From Solanum dulcamara (Eukaryota; Streptophyta; Magnoliopsida; Solanales; Solanaceae): DNA of 64,000 nucleotides. Both the position numbers and the translations under genes were made by a program. Shown here in pieces: positions 33,366-43,734 of this stretch (the first letter of the stretch is position 1; every line of letters begins with the position of its first letter). Where the stretch lies: positions 77,946,001 to 78,010,000 of the forward strand of contig NC_077240.1 in the NCBI RefSeq assembly GCF_947179165.1, read 5' to 3'. The notes below the pieces were generated by a model that had not been told where the DNA came from, did no database searches, and was given only the letters and a program-made list of their open reading frames with translations.

Positions 33366-33689
33366 TTCAATGTAGGTATCAAGGCCGTCAAAACGGGCAC
33401 TTCACCAAATGTGCTCTACCTTAATAATGGTAAACATAACTGGATAAGTGATATATTACTTGTTAAAGAATCATTATAAATGAGCCTTGTTAGGAAAACA
33501 AGTCACATTGACCTGAATTAGAAATTTAAAACTTCATCTTAACATCTAAATCAAATTCTTAAGTAGATTTTCGAACATAATTTGCATGTTTTTAATACTT
33601 AATATATTTCACTTAATTGTAAGTCTTTCACTTTTGTTCATATAATTATAGTTTTGGTGACATTTTTTATGGCCAATTGTGGTGTATGA

Positions 33690-34440
33690 GTTAGCTTACT
33701 TACACCTCGACTATTACTTGCCGCCTCCCACTAGTATAGGTTTTATGTAAAACTAACAACTTCAAATAAAGTTACGAGGATTGCGATAGATTAATAGTCA
33801 ACACAGAAATAGACGAATTATGCTGAACCTTCTTAATACGCATTGGAATGTAAGAGGCCCAAATAAGATTAGAGTAATCATATAGGTGACCTCAATATAG
33901 ATCCATTGTTGACTAATTTATTAATTACACTCTACCACCGGCTGACGAGGATAGACTAACTTTTAATGTTTACTCAAACGACACCAAAGCAAAACATTCC
34001 AAGTTCACATTCTCCACCGAAACACTTCAAAAACATTATGTATTAGTGTATAATTAGAGAAAAAATCAAAATGCTTTTGTAATAAACAAAATACAATTAA
34101 GTATGTGAGTAAAAATTTTTAGACGGCAAAATCTCATATACCAAGTTCGTTAACACACACGTGTCCTTAGGTGCTTCAACCTAATTAATCATTACATCTC
34201 CAGGTTTAGATTCTAAAAGTGTGATAAAAGATGATTATGCTCAATTTGCAAAGGTTGGGGATGTGTTTTAATTCACTAGTTTGAGTCCCGCATCAAGTGA
34301 ATTAAGTTTAGTTTTTATGTTGAGAAAAGTAGAGGAGTGAGCCCATCGTCTTCGAGTTTCAAACCATACGTTAGCCCAAATGGTTTGCTCTCACCTATTT
34401 CTTGGTCACCAAATAAAAATATGACTACAAAACTCGTCGT
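33690..34440 (-). repeat. duplicated segment B, inverted relative to segment A
   Basis: The reverse complement follows 30190-30870 in order: the CAAACTAGTGAATT region, the TTGGCATTTTGATCAC-like region, GAACTTGGTATATGAGATTTTGC, TGTTTCGGTG, and the block mentioning AAGAAGGTTCAGCATAATTCG. The two arms enclose about 2.8 kb, which holds the LINE fragment, the tandem duplications and the Stowaway element. Confidence 0.7.
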
Positions 34441-35689
34441 TACAAACAAACTCTTATCAACCAAGTTAATATGTAACTGAGTAGCATCCGTTATTGCATA
34501 TTGACAAATGCAATCAATTATCCTTGAAAATTGTAAATAGCTGATAAGTTTGAAGTGTTGAACTGATTTTGTAAATAATTTGTTACATATTTGGATAGAA
34601 TCTATAATAATTCATTGACAAACTTTTTACTTAAAATGATTAAAATACCCTTAAATTTTTTTACAAATTTAGTAATATCTTTGTAAAGAAAAGGAGAAAC
34701 GATTGTTCATATCAGAGTTATCACCTTAGTCGGCATCCATTTTTCATATCAGAGTTTCTTCTCAAGATAAGGTTAGAAACTTACCCTTTTTGTATGTTAA
34801 TTTTGATTCAAGTTAATAGGGTTATGATCACACTTGTAAGTATATGGATGTTGGTTTTTTTTTGTGGTGATGGTTGATCAAGAATTTGCGTCATTATCGA
34901 GTTCAATTTTCCTAATATGTATTTAAGGATTTTTAAATTTTCTCAATCTGAGCTAAAGAAACAAAAAATTATGGCATGGTCGAACTCAATGTACAATCAT
35001 CATATTATCATCTTTATCTCTTCCACTGCTTTAGATTTATGTTCTTCTCTTGCTTTCTCCTTGACAATGACCAGGAGAAATGCCATCCCATAATAGACAA
35101 GAAATAAATGCCTAAACTCTTGAAATAAATGTTTAAACTCTTGTTCTCTTTAAGAAATAACGATTGCAGAATAATTTTCCTGTTCCTAAACCAATTTGAG
35201 TACAAATTGCAGTTATTGCCTTTATCAACATTGGACTCATCATTCAATTCTTTTAATGTGAAGAAATTTGATGGTATACATGCTTCTTGTCTTTAGTATT
35301 TTCTTCTTCATCTGACTTATCCCTTTTCACTTTATAAATGATTTATTTTTCTATTTAACAGCCGCTTTTGCTGTAAATCCTCTTTATCATCAGATATCAG
35401 CTCAGTTTGATGAAGGTGGTGCGAAGGGCCTTTTGTTGAATAATCTAGGAATCTATAGTAATTGCCGTGTCCTTTTTGGTTCATTCGAGGTACCCTGGGA
35501 AATCTGTACCAGAAATAATTCGACATGATAGAACAGGGTCCATTGATATATGTTTTGCTAAAGTTTTGTGGCTTTGGAATTATATGTGGTTGGTGTAAAA
35601 AAGCCAAAATAAGTGATTTTAGCCCTGTGTTTTTTTCGTTTAGATGCTGAAGGTTCTTAGTATGTGATTTACTATCAACTGGTTGTTAA
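34441..35689. other. intergenic spacer
   Basis: No gene supported. A small direct duplication, GAAATAAATG(C/T)(C/T)TAAACTCTTG, lies at about 35100-35140. Frames of 77 and 91 codons on the - strand lack recognisable features. Confidence 0.35.
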
Positions 35690-36689
35690 TAGACCTTCTC
35701 TGTTAGTATAGATTGTGTTGAAGAAATGGTGTTGATGACTATGCCCAAGAAGGATGAGATATCGCCCTATCTGAGGCATATATTTGTCAATTTAGTGGAG
35801 AGATGCCGGTGCCAGCTGAAACAGATCTTGCTGGCCAGATTTCACCAGATCAAACTTTTGAATCTTTCAGCCTAGATATGGATATGATGATGCATTTGAC
35901 AATTGTAGAGCCTGACCGATGGATCATGATGATGATGGAATAAGTTTGTCAGATCAAGGCTCTCACAATGTTGATCAAATTTCTTCAAACCAACAGGAGA
36001 TGGAAAACACTTACTTTTTGTTTCCTTCAACACTAATTTGGAATTGAGGCCCTTGAAAACAGAACAACTGCATTTTGATATTTACTTTGTGCTTTGTCTT
36101 GCATGACAGTGAACCATTTGCTTTTCTCGATACTGAGGATGATGACAGATCTAAGAGAGTTGAGGATTTTCTACACGCTTCCCGGGCTGGTCCTTATGAT
36201 TGGAAGCATCGGAAGGTGAATAGTAAGCTTCCGTAGGAATACCAGAATTAATTATAACTTTTTCAATCCTCCTCTCTCCAGTCATGGGAGAAATCTATAG
36301 CAATTTGAAGTTTCTTTGGTGTTTAATATCTCATGAAAATTCTCAGTCTTAGAGGATTCTTGATATGAAGATGGATCACCAGTAAAATCTAAGAAAACAA
36401 AGAGTAGAGAAGCATAATCTGAAATTGCTTTCACGAAAGCATTTGACACTGTTCTATCGCATGGCTTTGCTCCTCCAAAGAATCCCATGTTACTACTACC
36501 TTCAGAAAATAGAACACTATGTAACAAGTTACTTCCAGAAGATTGTCATTATCAACCTAAGAATCTTGTGGAGCTATTGAGCCAATGTGACAATAAGTCA
36601 CATTGACGAGTGTGTCATATGCTGACTACCTTAGAAAAATATTATGTTTGCTTGTATTCTCTTGCCTTAGTGCCTTGAAAGGAGAGGAA

Positions 36690-36885
36690 AGAAAATCCCA
36701 GGTTAGATAACTTCTATGGCCATCTGCCCCTAGAGGTTTGTTGGAGGCAACAATCGAGAGAGTTATGGTTGAAGGAGGGGGACTTTAATACAAAATTCTT
36801 TGACAGGGCAGCAATAGCAAATAAAAGGAGGAATTTTATAGAATCAATGGAGGTCAATGGAGGTCAGTTGTAGATTATTGTGAAA
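36690..36885 (+). mobile_element. L1-type LINE fragment
   Basis: The translation gives [20 protein letters not shown] followed by [16 protein letters not shown], the block between endonuclease and reverse transcriptase typical of plant L1 elements (WRQKSR...W...GD.NTKFF). It is short and isolated, and lies inside the decayed gene region. Confidence 0.7.
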
Positions 36886-36918
36886 CTTTGTTTAAAGATA
36901 AAGTGGAGTGGGGGCCTA

Positions 36919-37022
36919 CTATGCTTATAATTATTGTCTTGGATTATACATACATATTTATAGTTTTTTTTCTCCATTTGCACCTTTCTTTATTAAAGCC
37001 CATGTTTCATTTGTACTTCTAT
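36919..37022 (+). mobile_element. diverged fragment of the hAT-like MITE family
   Basis: It matches the right half of the element at 39682-40056: TTATAATTATT(G/A)GTCT, then CC(A/T)TTTGC(A/G)CCTTT, then CATTAAAGCCCATG. Termini are not preserved. Confidence 0.55.
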
Positions 37023-37656
37023 TACACTGGTCTATATATGAATGTCCTATATTCTTAGGTTGTCTTCTACTACATATAGTAATAGCATATGCTGTATATT
37101 TGCTAATGTTCTTTGGAAATAGGGCATATGATGACCAGATGAAACTATTGTTATTTTTTGACTTGACTTGCCTGGTTTTTTGGTTAGATGAAGCCTGTTA
37201 ACAAAGTGAAGATTGTGGAGCTATGCCAGCTTAGGATGATGATAGTGGATTTCCTGGGACTTTTTATGATGGCAATGCATTTAGTGATGTTGGGAAGTCA
37301 AGTTCACTTGTCTCTCAACCTCGCCAGGTTTCTTCCTCTTCTCAAATCTTGACTATTTATGCTTGTGGTTCTGCAATCTAGATTCCTCCAAGTGTAACTT
37401 TTAGCACTCAGGGCAACAGCTGCTCAAGTATGATTTATACAGATTATGATCTCCCGCAGAACTATGATATATACATTTTATCAACTTGTACTGAACTGGT
37501 TACTACCAAATATTATCTTGTGCATTTACCAGGCCCTATTTCTTCAAAAACCATGTTCACTGATTTTTATTTTTAAGAACTTCGCACCTTTGGCGGTTCT
37601 TTTAAGTTCCTGTTGTGCTTGTTACTTCTTCTTTTTTTTGGGTGGGGTGGGCCAGC

Positions 37657-37785
37657 TGTTTGGTACTATTGGTAATAAGTCATTGTTTATGTTGAAAATA
37701 AATAAGACCTCATTGAGAACTTTTGTGGAACTCATGAGTAGTATTAGTTCCCTTTTTCTTTAGGATGAAAATGGAGAGAATAAGC
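37657..37785 (+). repeat. duplicated block, first copy (second at 40489-40605)
   Basis: TGTTTGGTACTATTGGTAAT through ATGTTGAAAATAAATAAGAC and TTTTCTTTAGGATGAAAATGG recurs at 40489-40605 with scattered differences. The end of each copy looks like an intron 3' end (TTCTTTAG) followed by exon-like sequence. Confidence 0.75.
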
Positions 37786-39500
37786 TTGGAAATCTTGGAA
37801 AGTGGGTGTTTAATGCCAGGCTGTATTGATAGATCAATGTTTTGTGCTATTCAGGATTGGAGTGTTCTGAATTGTGAGGGAGACGAAGGATGCATATAAT
37901 TGAGACAGTGATCGGTTACTATTTGTCTTGAGATGAGCAGTTGAATACTAGAGAAGAATCTCATTAAATAGACTTTGTTGTAATGGTGGTTCAGAATTCA
38001 CGTTAAATATGGTCATACAGCTATAAATTCTGGTAATTCATCCTGTACGTCCAATTTGTTCAACCTGATATATATGGTTTATTTGCATCAAGAAGATAAA
38101 TTGGAGAACATTAGATATTGATTAGAGCTATGAAGTTATTAGTCCTAGATGAGTTACACTTGGTGATACAAAGAGCAAAATTATTGAATTTATGAAATTC
38201 AGTGTGTGTACAGGATTATGTTTCCTGTAAGGACTTGGGGGTCATTTGGTTTAAAAACAAGTTATACGGGAATTGTAATGTAGGGATTAGTAATACAAAG
38301 ATTGTAATGTAGAGATTATTTTTTATCAGGCGTTTGGTCCATTGTATCAAAAGTTGGACATACGGTGTATCATTTACTATTACCCTTGCCTTCTTAACAG
38401 AATAACAACATCATGTCGCCCATAAGGAGCTTTATTTTTGGTGAATGCATCTTTTAATACAAACATGTATAATTAAATGGAGACTCAGATATGGCGAAGG
38501 AACAATTAGAAGGGGAGGTCAAAAGAAAATCCAAATCACCAAAGCTACCACAGTGTTCAAATTCACCCGATTAAACACAAAAGCAATGAGAATTACAAAC
38601 AACAAAACCAACTAAAACAAATAAACACTCAATTGGTGCCCAAGATCATAATGGGTTGTTTGTTGAAGTAGAACAACGAGCAATAAAGACAGAAATGGGT
38701 TGTCGGCAGAGTTGAAGTGGAAGTATGTTATTCCATGTGTTATTCCATGTTACCTTCTGTATAAAGTTATACAGAGATTCCTGTATTTTTAATAAGGTAT
38801 TATTTATACCAAATGTGAAATGGTCAACCAAATACCGGATTAACTAATACAAAGTTTTGTACTGTGATTAATTTCTGCAATACGTCAAACCAAACGCCCC
38901 CTTAATGTTCATGCTCAAACAAATTAAATGGAGAGAATTAACTGAGATTTGAAAGGAGATTGTTCAATGACGAGCTATGTTGTTAGATTGGATTGTTTGA
39001 ATCTTGATGGTTTGCAAGTATTCACAGTGTAATCTTGACAATGATGGGTCAGTTACGGTGGTTTGTCTTCAAGTAAGCAGTTGATTATAGATAAGCATCT
39101 CTTAAATATTGTATGTTGCAGAGGTGGTTCAAAATTCATTTAAAAGCATCATTTAAAGTTGTGATGTGGTTGAGCTGGTTAGAAGAAGAGGGAGTTTGGA
39201 AGTGAATGATGTCGAGTTGGTTGATGGGAGTTCTTTCGTAACAGATGAGTTTTTGCAGCCAATTGTTTGGTGATCAAGAAATCAGTCACGAGCCAACCCT
39301 TTGGCCAACGTAGCTTTCGAAACTCGGGAATGATGGGCTCACTCTTTACTTTTTCTCCACTTAAGTACTGGACTTAGTTCATTTGACATAGGACTCGAAG
39401 TAGTAAATTTAAATACAAGTCTCCCAACCTTTGCCAATTGAGCACAGTCATCTTTTATCACACTTTTTGATTATAAACCTGGGGATGTAATGGTTTATGG
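37771..39500 (+). repeat. duplicated segment C (copy of segment A) carrying a MITE
   Basis: It aligns with 29370-30480 except for the 665-bp insert at 38237-38901. Shared phrases include CAATGTTTTG, GTGATCGGTTACTATTTGTC, GGTTCAGAATTCAC and AGTTGTGATGTGGTTGAGCT-like sequence near the right end. Confidence 0.75.
38237..38901. mobile_element. Tourist-like MITE (665 bp)
   Basis: The ends GGGGGTCATTTGGTTT and AAACCAAACGCCCCC form imperfect inverted terminal repeats of the PIF/Harbinger (Tourist) style. The flanks ACTT and TTAA rejoin to give the continuous ACTTAA seen at the matching site in segment A (near 29857), which marks the boundaries. The target duplication is at most two or three bases and not perfectly resolved. 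The short internal frame on the - strand (38646-38831) is not transposase-like. Confidence 0.75.
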
Positions 39501-39681
39501 CCATCTGCTGTTAAAACTTTGTACTTTGACATAATTATGAATGAATAACATTTGTGGGTGATAGATTCTGTTTTGGTGAGTTGATTTTAAACTGCATTGT
39601 TGAATTTTGGTTAAAATACATTTTTGCTAAGTCTTCTTGTCTACTAGAAGGACATCTATGTGACTTTTTGCTAGGTCTTCT
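39501..39681. other. spacer
   Basis: Nothing recognised apart from the 8-bp target duplication GGTCTTCT at 39674-39681. Confidence 0.4.
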
Positions 39682-40056
39682 CAGTGTAGCCAAAGGTGCG
39701 CTTTAAGCACGCTTAAGCCCTGAAGCGAGGCTCAAAACGTGTTGAGCGCTTCGCCTCGCTTTATGTGCGCTTCAGTGTTGTCATCAAGGTTCTAAAGCAA
39801 ACTTTTCCTTGCTAATGAGCTTCTTCTGAAGAAGTGACACTAAACAATTGATATTTTACTTTATCATAGTTTTTTTTCAATTTCTTTGGTCATATACTTG
39901 TCATTCATGTTTATAATTATTAGTCTAGGACTAAACATTCATATTTGTATTTTTTGTCCCTTTGCGCCTTTTTTCATTAAAGCCCATGCTTTATTTGCGC
40001 TTAAAGCCCCAACAAACCTTAGAGCGTTTTTGCGCTTTTCGCCTTTGATAACACTG
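39682..40056. mobile_element. hAT-type MITE with 8-bp target duplication
   Basis: 375 bp, starting CAGTGTAGCCAAAGG and ending CCTTTGATAACACTG; the inverted ends match at 12 of 15 positions. It is flanked by GGTCTTCT at 39674-39681 and 40057-40064. An 8-bp duplication and CAGTG ends identify the hAT superfamily. The interior is rich in GCGCTT motifs and has no transposase. Confidence 0.88.
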
Positions 40057-40064
40057 GGTCTTCT

Positions 40065-40488
40065 TGTCTTCTAGAACAGCGACATAGATGTGACGTAGCA
40101 AAGATGGCAATTCTTTAAGTGCATCTAGACTATTTCGTAGTTTTTGTCTTCTATGTATTGTAATAGTGTATTGCCACGTCCTTGGTCTTCAACTAAGCGC
40201 ACATGTGACACTTGACGATTCACTCACGATCTTGCTATACCAAGTCTACTTAAAACACTACACTCAAGATCTCTAAGGGAATGCTAGATAAGAAAGACGA
40301 GAAATTTGCTAAAGAAAGCTTTTGTATTGTAGAGAACTTGTTTATCACTTTTCTTGATGATTTACAAATGAATTGCCCCCCCCCCCCCCCAATTTGTATT
40401 ACTCATATAGGGGCTAGTGGGTAAACAATAATTATTGTACAAGCCCCTTATATCTTCCAAGTACTTCCCTGGCTAATCCATTTGTTTG
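40065..40488. other. intergenic spacer with a 15-base poly-C run
   Basis: Fifteen consecutive cytosines lie at 40376-40390. The surroundings resemble retrotransposon-derived spacer, but I could not define ends. Confidence 0.4.
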
Positions 40489-40690
40489 GTACTATTGTTA
40501 ATAAGTCCTTGTTTATGTTGTAAACAAATAATACCTCATTGATAACTTTTTGTGGAACTGATGAGTATTAGTTCTATTATTCTTTAGGCTGAAAATGGAA
40601 GAAATGATACTTCGGATCATGTCTGTCAATCTGTGGAAGTGTCAAGTGTGCATGTTGCTTGCTTGATGGGAACTTAGATCCCACAGAAAA
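40489..40690 (+). pseudogene. duplicated block, second copy, with exon-like end
   Basis: A copy of 37657-37785 is followed after TTCTTTAG by an open stretch reading AENGRNDTSDHVCQSVEVSS up to a TAG near 40678. It may be a further remnant exon of the decayed gene at 35700-37330. No family was recognised. Confidence 0.35.
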
Positions 40691-42114
40691 AAATTCTTCT
40701 TTGTACAGTTGCTATGAGAAAATAAGTTTTTTGTCTCTCTCTAGAATCTGCTAGATGAAGACCTTCTTTTGAGCAAACCGAAACCTTTAATTTACCTTGT
40801 CTGAATTATTAAGGTACACAAGATTGAAGTCTAGTATGATAAAACATCCAAGCAAGTAGACATTCAAGTGATTAAGGAAACACTTTAGGACCAATTGAAT
40901 CAAACATCAGTGAAGGTAAGTCCAAACTTTTATTTCACTGGATGGGTGTAAATTTATGCATTTTGCCCTTATAGAATTTCCACTAATATACGACATGATT
41001 AAGAATTGACTTCTTATCACCATGCCCAGTGATGGTGCCACATCAAATGAGGAGGACAGATCATTATTTAGGCTCTGTTTTTTACCATAGATTTTGGTTC
41101 CAAAATTTGAAATAACAACCATTTTAAAAATACGTTCAAATAACCGTTTGTTTATCGAATTGGTCCATTATTTCTAACTTCAAATTTGAAGTTTGAAAAA
41201 TACATTCTAGGAGATTTTTCAAGTTTTCACTCACATAACACTTTTAAATATCCTTTTTCTACTTCAAATGCTACTTTTTTTTTCAAATCTCAACCAGATC
41301 ATGTTCAAATGCCTACTTCCTGTTTACCAGGGAATATACAGGTCAAACCTTTTTGCTCTTCTCAAATAATTGCTAGTGAAAAATGTTGTAATAAGATGAG
41401 TATATGGTTCTTTTTTTTTTGTAGTATGTATTTGACAAGTGGATATTCGGTTATCTTAATTGGATATGTACTTTGAAACTAAAGGATTACAACTATCTCA
41501 AATTGGATATGTATCTTTTTGTTGGTTGGTTTTGTGGCAATTTGACTTCTCTTTAAATAAAGAGTACAATGTTTAATTCATTATAATATTTTTTTATGCA
41601 TTAATGATTTTATTTAAGAATTTACTCCTTTTGCCCCATTTTACATGACAACAATCAATAGGACGCTAAACATAAGATGTTGGTTTGACATGTATATCAT
41701 TTAAAGAATAAAGGGATGTGTTAAAGCAATAGTAAGAAAGTATGTTAAGATTTAAAGGTCGGATCAGGAGCACTACAAAGGTACGTATTGCTTGGACAAA
41801 GGGTGAGCACAGGTCAGTAATGATTGAGCTTTGATCAATTCAGTACTTTTTGCCAAATGTTAATGAGAAATTCTTGAGTACATATCTTCTGAAAATCATT
41901 TATTTTATACCAATTTTATATTTCTGTCACTCTTCAGTTATGTTTAAATGACTTAAGAAAATGCCTGTACTTTATATGATTAGTAGTTCCAAATTAGTTG
42001 ATGTAATCAGTTGTTGGAGGCTGATGAGTTTTCTGACAAAGATAGTTGATGCTTGCTTGCTTACACAGAAGTATTTCTTTTTGTGTTGCAATTTGAGTAG
42101 TCTACCTAGTATTA
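40691..42114. other. intergenic spacer with a MITE-like stretch
   Basis: 41080-41330 shares CTTCAAATTTGAAGTTTGAAA, TTTTTCAAGTTTTC and CAAATCTCAACCA with 48399-48612 and probably belongs to the same miniature element family. Otherwise nothing was recognised. Confidence 0.4.
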
Positions 42115-42342
42115 CTCCCTCTGTTCAAATTTATATGACACAATTTGACCAGTCACAAAGTTAAAAGAGAAGAAATGGAATTTTTGAAATTTGTGGTCTC
42201 AAACAAATCTCAAACATTTGTGTGGCTATAAATCATTTCATTAAGGGTAAAAAGGAAATTTAAAATTAAGTTGTTTCTAGTTATAGAAAGGTGATATTAG
42301 AAAAGAAAGTATGCCACATAAATTAGGACGGAACGGAAAGAC
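42115..42342. mobile_element. Stowaway-type MITE
   Basis: Starts CTCCCTCTGTTCAAATTTAT after TA (42113-42114) and ends GGACGGAACGGAAAGAC before TA (42343-42344). The right terminal repeat is partly eroded. 228 bp. Confidence 0.75.
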
Positions 42343-42480
42343 TATTTATTTTAGATGTTCATTATACTAGCTTTTATCCCTTGCTCAATGCTTGAGCTTG
42401 TGGTTGGAAAGTTCTTTCCTCTTTTTAACCATATAGCTACAGGAAGATGTTTTTCAATGCAATAGGATTGCATCACGAGG

Positions 42481-42643
42481 GAAGGGGAGCCTTGGAGCAA
42501 TGATAAAATTGTCTCCATGTGATTCATAGGTCTCGGTTTAAGCTATGAAATCAGTTACTCACTGTTACTTGCATTAGGCGTAGGCTAATCTGTCTACATC
42601 ACAATGCGGTCCTTACACTGACCTTGTGGATGATCGTGCTCTG
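42481..42643 (+). mobile_element. Au-like SINE
   Basis: It begins GAAGGGGAGCCTTGGAGCAA (A-box region), then GGTCTCGGTTTAAGCTATG (B-box region), GGCGTAGGCTAATCTGTCTA and a 3' part with GCGGTCCTTACACTGACC. The order matches the common Solanaceae Au-type SINE, but it is diverged and the 3' end is lost. It lies on the opposite strand to 17740-17902. Confidence 0.65.
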
Positions 42644-43734
42644 AGTTAATTATTTAAGATATGGCCTGTGTGACAACTTGACTAGTTGGTCATGGTTGGA
42701 GTAGTTTTGGTCTAGTTGCTTGTTTTTTTTTGGACAGGGATGTACAAGTATCAATAACAACATTTGATTAAAAGGAAAGTAACTTGGCATTCCCTGGTTG
42801 TAACTAGGAAAAGACTATTGTAAATTGACTTATGGTTTGTGTATTTTGGGCAATGTAGAGTTTGTGACAGCTTGCGAAGGTGCCAAAATGAGTACGACTT
42901 ATTGCCATTGTTGTGGTAAAATGAACCTCCTCCTCCAACTTATTGCCATTGTTGGGATATCTTGTGTTCTTGAACTGATAATTCGCCAATACTTGCACAC
43001 CATTTTGATAGAGGGGACAACCAGCGTTGAGACCATTGAACAATTTTCACATTCTAGCTAGTAGTTGTTGGAATAGAGTCAACGTAGAACTATCTACTCC
43101 TATTTCAATTCAGAGTCCTTCCTTTTTAGTCTGTCTAAAAATATGTCTCTATATGTTGCAACTCTTAATTCTAATGTCTTACATGACAAGGTTTAAGATA
43201 ACAAGATTCAAAGTACATTAAGACTCCCAAGACTTGAATCTTTTTATTTCTTAAAATTTTGTGTCTAATCAAATTAAGATACTTAAATTGAATCGATAGA
43301 AATAACTATTATATGTAATTTCCTAGATAGCAAGGTAGGACCACCCTAGCCTTAATCATTATAGCTGGTTTGAAAATGAAATGTCCCTTCAACTAGAGTA
43401 TAAGGTAGACATCAATTTAGTATTTATCAAAGAAAGCTACCATATCCTCTTTGCTTAATATCTATGACTAGTTAAGGACCATTTGGAGGCCCAACCTCAC
43501 CAAATGTGACCTTAGGTCATATCAGAATTAAATTTCGATGTCAGGCAATTTTATACATGAGCTTGAAGGTCACTGTTAGGTACTAGCAACCCATTAAACA
43601 AAACAGTACAGTGTGATGTATAGGTTGTTTGCTGTTTTTCTTCAAGTTCCCCACTTGCCCTATCCCCAAACTTGTAGAAACAGCTCTCACTTAACTACTT
43701 TTCGATATCGTCTTTAAAGAGTCTGATCACTAGG
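42644..43734. other. intergenic spacer
   Basis: No gene supported. Frames of 64-79 codons overlap on both strands and have no recognisable features. TTATTGCCATTGTTG occurs twice near 42900 and 42940. Confidence 0.35.

Larger units (their letters stand above)
35700..37330 (+). pseudogene. exon-like remnants of an unidentified decayed gene
   Basis: Several stretches translate into acidic, protein-like sequence only if stops and frameshifts are ignored: about 35765-35900 (SEAYICQFSGEMPVPAETDL), about 36105-36235 (EPFAFLDTEDDDRSKRVEDF then LHASRAGPYDWKHRKV) and about 37215-37330 (DDDSGFPGTFYDGNAFSDVG). They look like successive exons of one eroded gene. The acidic composition loosely recalls chromosome-associated proteins such as condensin II subunit H2, but I cannot confirm this and assign no name. 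Confidence 0.32.

Noticed and set aside
41627..41740. Stowaway element starting ACTCCTTTTGCCCC
   Set aside because: Only the left half resembles the family and no right terminus with TA could be found.
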